A program made the translations under genes and the position numbers. Below are positions 6,200 through 9,722 of a stretch of 9,722 bases of DNA, piece by piece. Below the pieces are notes generated by a model, which saw only the letters and a list, made by a program, of their open reading frames with translations, did not search any database and had not been told where the DNA came from. Source of the DNA: Candidatus Scatousia excrementipullorum (GTDB lineage: Bacteria; Cyanobacteriota; Vampirovibrionia; Gastranaerophilales; Gastranaerophilaceae); the NCBI GenBank assembly GCA_017694215.1, contig JADIND010000099.1, positions 1 to 9,722 on the forward strand, written 5' to 3'. Within the stretch, counting starts at the first letter, position 1. Every line of letters starts with the position of its first letter.

Positions 6200-7327
6200 G
6201 TGGACGATTTTAATCTCAGCAATTTGATAGCAAAGTTCGGCACCTACCGTGTGAAAAATAACGGTAATATTAACAATGCTCATGTTAATCAATCAGCCCA
6301 ATCCTTTACGCCGAAGGAAGCTGCTGCACAAAATACGCCTAAAACTTCTGCAACTGCACAGACCCCGACTCCGCAAATGGGTAATCTTGGCGGCAGCGAT
6401 ATGTCCGTCTATGTTAAAGATTTGATGAAACTCCCGCGTAATATGAATGAATTTATCTACATGGTACAAAAGAATATTTCACAGATGCAGCTGAACAGAC
6501 TTCTCAACGGTCAGACGGCTCAAAGAAGCATGTTATCACAAACTCAAGCTCAAATTCTTGCACAGCTTCAGGGGTTATCAACTGCCGAAATACAAACAGT
6601 ATTAAAATCTCAGATGATGAATACACAGCTTCAATCGGCTTTAAAAAATCTGCAAATTTCTGCCGGCGGGATGATTAATCTGGCTGATATTGCGGCTCTC
6701 ATTCAGGCGAACGGGAAAGATGCAATTACAAAACTTATAATAACAATGGCATCAGCCGCAAAACAGGGAGTAAATGATTTAAGTCAGTTGAAAGATACCG
6801 CAAAACTTATCAATGCCTGTATTTCGTTTGCTTCTGCAGACAATCCCCAGCAAACATTAAAAACTTTGATGCTTTTATATCTGCCATGGCTTCCTTTGCA
6901 GGAAGGAACGGATTTTGATATTGAAATATCCTCATCCGAGGAAGAAAAAGATGATGAAAGTATTCTGATTGTAACTATTACAACACTTAATTTCGGTGTG
7001 GTCAAAGCAACCATTATTCTTGAAACTGCAAACTCAGTTGTTGTAAATATAGAATGTTCAAAAAAATTTCCTAAACAAGAATTACTCGACAGAATTAACG
7101 GTGACGGAAAAAGTTATTCTATGCAATCAGACATCTCGTTTACAACAAAAGAATCCAATCCGCAGCAATCCGAAGGACAGACTAAAGCAAAAATTAACAT
7201 GTCATCAAATTATCAGATAAATCCTTATCTGTTATTAATGGCACATACAATTATTCGTAATACAATGTTAATAGATAACAATGCTGCCAATGGTATTGTT
7301 TCGCACACAGATACACAAGGAGAATAG
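6200..7327 (+). CDS. Protein with FliK C-terminal-like domain, function unknown
   Basis: The protein has 375 residues with no signal peptide or membrane segment. Residues 20-65 are Asn/Gln/Thr/Pro-rich and probably disordered. Residues 70-215 are helical and Gln/Met-rich (for example AQILAQLQGLSTAEIQTVLK). Residues 218-300 hold a beta-rich domain reading LYLPWLPLQEGTDFDIEI, then an acidic insertion (SSSEEEKDDES), then LIVTITTLNFGVVKATIIL and VVVNIECSKKFPKQELLDRI. This order (PLP-x-EG, strand, 'x-LG-x-V-x-a' strand, strand, LL-x-R helix) recalls the C-terminal domain of flagellar hook-length protein FliK, but the match is from memory and weak. A last helix (343-358) ends the fold. The start is GTG: TAA at 6188-6190 closes the frame upstream and the next in-frame Met is residue 60. 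No ribosome binding site is seen. No flagellar gene is near. The glyoxalase gene follows 3 bases after the stop. Confidence 0.75.
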   Translation: MDDFNLSNLIAKFGTYRVKNNGNINNAHVNQSAQSFTPKEAAAQNTPKTSATAQTPTPQMGNLGGSDMSVYVKDLMKLPRNMNEFIYMVQKNISQMQLNRLLNGQTAQRSMLSQTQAQILAQLQGLSTAEIQTVLKSQMMNTQLQSALKNLQISAGGMINLADIAALIQANGKDAITKLIITMASAAKQGVNDLSQLKDTAKLINACISFASADNPQQTLKTLMLLYLPWLPLQEGTDFDIEISSSEEEKDDESILIVTITTLNFGVVKATIILETANSVVVNIECSKKFPKQELLDRINGDGKSYSMQSDISFTTKESNPQQSEGQTKAKINMSSNYQINPYLLLMAHTIIRNTMLIDNNAANGIVSHTDTQGE

Positions 7328-7330
7328 AAA

Positions 7331-7714
7331 ATGAAATTTTTACACACAATGATTAGAGTAAAAGACATTGACGCATCGTTAAAGTTCTATACTGAACTTT
7401 TGAATATGAAACTTGATAAGAAAAAAAGATTAGACGACTGTGAACTTTATTTTCTTAATGATGAAGACGGAACCTGCCAGATTGAACTCACTTACAATGA
7501 TGAAACCCCGGAAGAAGGATACACAAATGGCTCCGCTTTCGGACATTTTGCATTTTCCGTAGATTCTCTCGACGAATTTACCGAAAAACTCCACAGCCTC
7601 GGTTATGAATATTTATACGAACCTTTTGACCTTAACGGTAAAGGAACTAAAATAGCATTCATAAAAGATCCTGACGGCAACGAAATTGAAATGATTGAAA
7701 AAGTTGTCTGGTAA
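7331..7714 (+). CDS. gloA: Glyoxalase I / lactoylglutathione lyase-like VOC protein
   Basis: The 127 residues form two beta-alpha-beta-beta-beta modules of the vicinal-oxygen-chelate fold. The opening MKFLHTMIRVKDIDASLKFY and the end IAFIKDPDGNEIEMIE are typical of bacterial glyoxalase I. The four metal ligands fit the E. coli pattern: H5, E52 (QIELTY), H72 (FGHFAFSV) and E120 (NEIEMIE). The protein lacks the extra segments of zinc-type enzymes, so nickel or cobalt use is likely by analogy. The enzyme converts the hemithioacetal of methylglyoxal and a thiol to an S-lactoyl thiol, detoxifying methylglyoxal. The thiol partner is unknown, and a related VOC role is possible. AAGGAG at 7317-7322 lies inside the last codons of the preceding gene, so the two genes are probably co-transcribed. 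A strong terminator follows. Confidence 0.85.
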   Translation: MKFLHTMIRVKDIDASLKFYTELLNMKLDKKKRLDDCELYFLNDEDGTCQIELTYNDETPEEGYTNGSAFGHFAFSVDSLDEFTEKLHSLGYEYLYEPFDLNGKGTKIAFIKDPDGNEIEMIEKVVW

Positions 7715-7732
7715 TTTTAGCTAAATTTTAAT

Positions 7733-7765
7733 AAAAAAATCTCTCCGTATAGGAGAGATTTTTTT
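7733..7765. terminator. Bidirectional Rho-independent terminator
   Basis: AAAAAAATCTCTCC (7733-7746) pairs perfectly with GGAGAGATTTTTTT (7752-7765) around a 5-base loop GTATA. The 14-bp stem has seven T on each strand, so it ends both the glyoxalase transcript (+) and the serine-hydrolase transcript (-), whose stop codon is at 7784-7786. Confidence 0.95.
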
Positions 7766-7783
7766 GTGTCTATATTTATTTCT

Positions 7784-8989
7784 TTAATAAACCATATATT
7801 TGTAAATAAGTTCGGAGGCTTTTACAATAAAGTCTTTGCCTGCAGGGGAGTTGTAAGGTCTGTTTGCAAGGATTACAACGATGTATTTTTTGCCGTTAGG
7901 AGCAAATACAATACCGGCATCACCGAGCATTTTTCCGATATCTCCGGTTTTGTGAAGGATTGAAGCTCCCGGTCCGAGTCCTGCAGCAATCAGCCGGTTA
8001 TTTTTTACATGCCCCATGTAGTCAAATATTTTTTCTCTTGAGGACATGCTTAAAAATTTCGGGTTTTCGATATTATAAAGCATTACAGCAAGATCTCTTG
8101 CCGTTGTGTAATTAGTTCCCTGCATATCAGGCAGCCAGGTTTGTACCCTTGTATGTTTCAGTCCCCAATCTCTTATACCGCTGTTTACATCGGTCATTGA
8201 ACCTATTTTTGACATAAGCATATTGGTTGCGGAGTTATCAGAGTCAGTAATCATTATACGTGCAAGCTGGTCTATAGTATATTTGGAATTTTCAGCCTTG
8301 AATTGTAAATTCCCCGAGCCCTCCGCTCTGTAATAGTTTGTAAGAGTCATTTCATCATAAAGAGAAATCTGATTCATCTCGATTGAACGGAAAAGCTGTA
8401 ACAAAACAGGTATTTTTATAATGCTTGCGGCTGAATACGGTTCGGAAGCATTAACATCGGCGAAGTGACCGGTATTATAGTCCCAGACAAATACGGAAGG
8501 TTTAATCATCGGATACTGTGCCGCGAGATTTTTTATCCCCTGTTCAATACCGACAAGATGTGCATTTGTTTCCAGGGGAAGCATCAACGGCTTTTTGGTT
8601 TCCGCTCCGCGTAAAGATAACTCGTTCATAAACAAATGGTTATAAAGATAGTTTGAAGTCGGTTTTACCAGTTGTTTGTAGTCGGCTTTAATTTCAGGAT
8701 GTGCTGATTTTGTAAATAATTGTTTGGTAATTTTGCCGTACGCATGCGGTAATATCCCGAATACAAGCACTGCAGCAAATGATAAAGATATAATTTTATG
8801 AATATAATTATACCGGTTAATCTTTTTATTATTCGGCTGTGGTTTGCGTCTTACGGTAGTATACCGCTGCGGATAAGTCTGCTGTGTTCCTTTGTATGGA
8901 TTTAAAGGTCTTACAACAGTACGGGTAGTCTGTATATCGCCGTAGTAATACCTTTCACGGCTTTCATATTTTTTTGCTAATTCCGGCAT
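7784..8989 (-). CDS. Membrane-anchored class A beta-lactamase-fold serine hydrolase lacking Glu166
   Basis: The 401-residue protein has a Tyr/Arg-rich N-terminal region (1-64), one membrane segment (about 66-84, IISLSFAAVLVFGILPHAYG) and a periplasmic domain with the order of class A beta-lactamases. S189-I-I-K192 is the nucleophile motif, S250-D-N252 the SDN loop and K347-T-G349 the KTG motif. The omega-loop aligns clearly with the TEM sequence TRLDRWEPELN, but here reads TRVQTWLPDMQ (280-290). The deacylating Glu166 is therefore Leu286 and Asn170 is Gln290. The protein should be able to form an acyl-enzyme but not to hydrolyse it by the usual route. A penicillin-binding or other peptidoglycan-related role is as likely as antibiotic resistance. 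The start is supported by GGGAGGA (8998-9004 on this strand), 8 bases upstream. It is a single-gene unit between two terminators. The cytoplasmic tail is unusual for a secreted lactamase. Confidence 0.85.
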   Translation of the reverse strand: MPELAKKYESRERYYYGDIQTTRTVVRPLNPYKGTQQTYPQRYTTVRRKPQPNNKKINRYNYIHKIISLSFAAVLVFGILPHAYGKITKQLFTKSAHPEIKADYKQLVKPTSNYLYNHLFMNELSLRGAETKKPLMLPLETNAHLVGIEQGIKNLAAQYPMIKPSVFVWDYNTGHFADVNASEPYSAASIIKIPVLLQLFRSIEMNQISLYDEMTLTNYYRAEGSGNLQFKAENSKYTIDQLARIMITDSDNSATNMLMSKIGSMTDVNSGIRDWGLKHTRVQTWLPDMQGTNYTTARDLAVMLYNIENPKFLSMSSREKIFDYMGHVKNNRLIAAGLGPGASILHKTGDIGKMLGDAGIVFAPNGKKYIVVILANRPYNSPAGKDFIVKASELIYKYMVY

Positions 8990-9027
8990 TAAGCCAATCC
9001 TCCCAAATCTCTGTTAATAATTATTGT

Positions 9028-9055
9028 ATATTATTTTTTTCCCTAAGGCAAACAA
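9028..9055 (-). promoter_or_regulatory. Candidate promoter of the serine-hydrolase gene
   Basis: Read on the minus strand, TTGTTT (9050-9055) and TAATAT (9028-9033) are separated by 16 bases. This places the start about 30 bases before the ribosome binding site at 8998-9004. The match to the consensus is good at -10 and moderate at -35. Confidence 0.45.
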
Positions 9056-9102
9056 GTTACATAAATTTTTACAAAAATAAGCTGCCCGGGTAAAATTACG
9101 GC

Positions 9103-9151
9103 TAATAAAAAAAAGAAGAAATCAGCCATCTGACTCCTTCTTTTTTTATTA
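9103..9151. terminator. Terminator of the ferritin gene (bidirectional shape)
   Basis: TAATAAAAAAAAGAAG (9103-9118) pairs with CTTCTTTTTTTATTA (9137-9151), with one unpaired A. An inner stem TCAG-CCAT-CTGA sits at 9122-9133. On the minus strand the stem is followed by eight T. It lies 18 bases after the ferritin stop codon and so ends that transcript before the serine-hydrolase promoter. Confidence 0.85.
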
Positions 9152-9169
9152 AATTAGATTGGAATGATA

Positions 9170-9679
9170 TTAACCGATAACCGGTGCAACAAATGTTCTT
9201 GCGGCTAATTCTTTATCAAGCATTAATAGTGCTTTTTTGTCATCCCCGATAAGTTTTAATGTAGCAAGAACTCCGCCGACGTTTGATTCTTCTTCAACCT
9301 GTTCTTTCAAATACCAGTCTAAGAAGGAAAGGGCTGCACGGTCTTTAACTTCTTCCGCAACATCCATTAATGCATTGATTTTAGAAGTTACAAGTTCTTC
9401 ATGTCTTAAAACGTGTTCAAAAACTTCCAGAGGAGAAGCCCATTTTGTTTCTGGTTTTGCGATAGCTTCAAGTTCAACTTTTCCGCCGCGTTCGTGTACG
9501 TAATTAAACATACCCATTGCGTGTGCGTGTTCTTCCTGAACCTGAACAGTCATCCAGTTGACAAAGCCTTTTAAATTAAGGCTTTCAAAATATGATTGCA
9601 TTGACAAATATAAATATTCCGAATACAATTCCGCATTGATTTGTTCATTGAATGCTTTTTCCATTTTTTCACTAATCAT
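9170..9679 (-). CDS. ftnA: Ferritin (non-heme, bacterial FtnA type)
   Basis: This 169-residue protein is a classical bacterial ferritin. It oxidises Fe(II) and stores it as a mineral inside a 24-subunit shell in the cytoplasm. All ferroxidase residues are at the E. coli FtnA positions: E17 (INAELYSEYLY), Y24, E50 and H53 (QEEHAH), E94 (RHEELV), Q127 and E130 (KEQVEEE). The length and four-helix pattern plus a short fifth helix (LLMLDKELAAR) fit the family. No methionine suggests heme binding in the manner of bacterioferritin. GAAAGGA (9688-9694 on this strand) sits 8 bases before the ATG and confirms the start. The promoter lies at or beyond the window edge. A strong terminator follows, so it is monocistronic. 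Iron-dependent regulation is likely by analogy, but no operator can be checked here. Confidence 0.96.
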   Translation of the reverse strand: MISEKMEKAFNEQINAELYSEYLYLSMQSYFESLNLKGFVNWMTVQVQEEHAHAMGMFNYVHERGGKVELEAIAKPETKWASPLEVFEHVLRHEELVTSKINALMDVAEEVKDRAALSFLDWYLKEQVEEESNVGGVLATLKLIGDDKKALLMLDKELAARTFVAPVIG

Positions 9680-9722
9680 TTTTACAGTCCTTTCTCTTAA
9701 TTTATTAACAATACAAGTGTAT

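Noticed and set aside
6107..6292. 61-codon minus-strand open frame overlapping the start of the FliK-like gene
   Set aside because: It is antisense to the start of a supported gene, and the neighbouring frame gives a more protein-like reading of the same intergenic stretch.
7784..8989. Calling the gene a beta-lactamase resistance gene
   Set aside because: The catalytic Glu166 and Asn170 equivalents are replaced, and the protein has a cytoplasmic tail and membrane anchor, so resistance is not supported.
1..9722. CRISPR array, tRNA or rRNA genes, or an insertion sequence
   Set aside because: No regularly spaced repeats, no cloverleaf-type conserved blocks, no rRNA signature and no transposase or integrase motif were seen on either strand.

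Overview
The window looks like a chromosomal segment from an AT-rich, Gram-negative-type bacterium. Coding is dense, genes are short to medium in length, intergenic regions are very AT-rich, and most genes have clear AGGAG-type ribosome binding sites. The GTP cyclohydrolase II half of RibBA carries the 'RGHEGRGIGL' form that I associate with cyanobacteria and actinobacteria. Together with the low G+C and the mixture of genes, this makes a gut non-photosynthetic relative of cyanobacteria (Melainabacteria/Vampirovibrionia, Gastranaerophilales type) my best guess. That is inference, not proof. No plasmid, phage, IS or CRISPR structure is visible.

Layout. (1) 1-236: the 3' end of a + strand gene whose C-terminus reads like an ADP-ribosyltransferase fold (STS motif followed by a D-x-E version of the catalytic ExE turn). 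(2) 237-487: non-coding, with a spaced inverted repeat, closed by a perfect 11-bp terminator hairpin. (3) 513-1832, minus: a large unnamed protein with two sets of ferritin-like metal-binding motifs. (4) 1833-2011: a divergent promoter region. (5) 2012-2866: a LysM protein without a signal peptide. (6) 3035-5893: a riboflavin operon, ribE - ribBA - tandem GNAT acetyltransferase. ribE and ribBA overlap by one base and the GNAT gene follows 37 bases later. (7) 5894-6199: an intergenic stretch with a possible frameshifted gene remnant on the minus strand and small palindromes. (8) 6200-7327 and 7331-7714: a protein with a FliK-C-terminal-like domain and a glyoxalase I/VOC protein, closely spaced and ended by a 14-bp bidirectional terminator. 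(9) 7784-8989, minus: a membrane-anchored class A beta-lactamase-fold serine hydrolase that has lost the position-166 glutamate. (10) 9170-9679, minus: a canonical ferritin with its own terminator.

How the genes work together. Only ribE-ribBA form a clear pathway unit: RibBA makes the two early riboflavin intermediates and RibE does the last step. ribD and ribH are not in the window and no FMN riboswitch is seen. Iron handling appears at both ends (ferritin and the 439-residue ferritin-like protein), but these are separate transcription units. The glyoxalase suggests methylglyoxal defence.

Points most worth a second look are: the beta-lactamase-like protein without Glu166; the ferritin-like protein with duplicated motifs; the probable leaderless starts of ribE and the FliK-like gene; the ADP-ribosyltransferase fragment at the left edge; and the possible decayed gene in 5898-6174. 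I did not find a convincing new multi-gene system.
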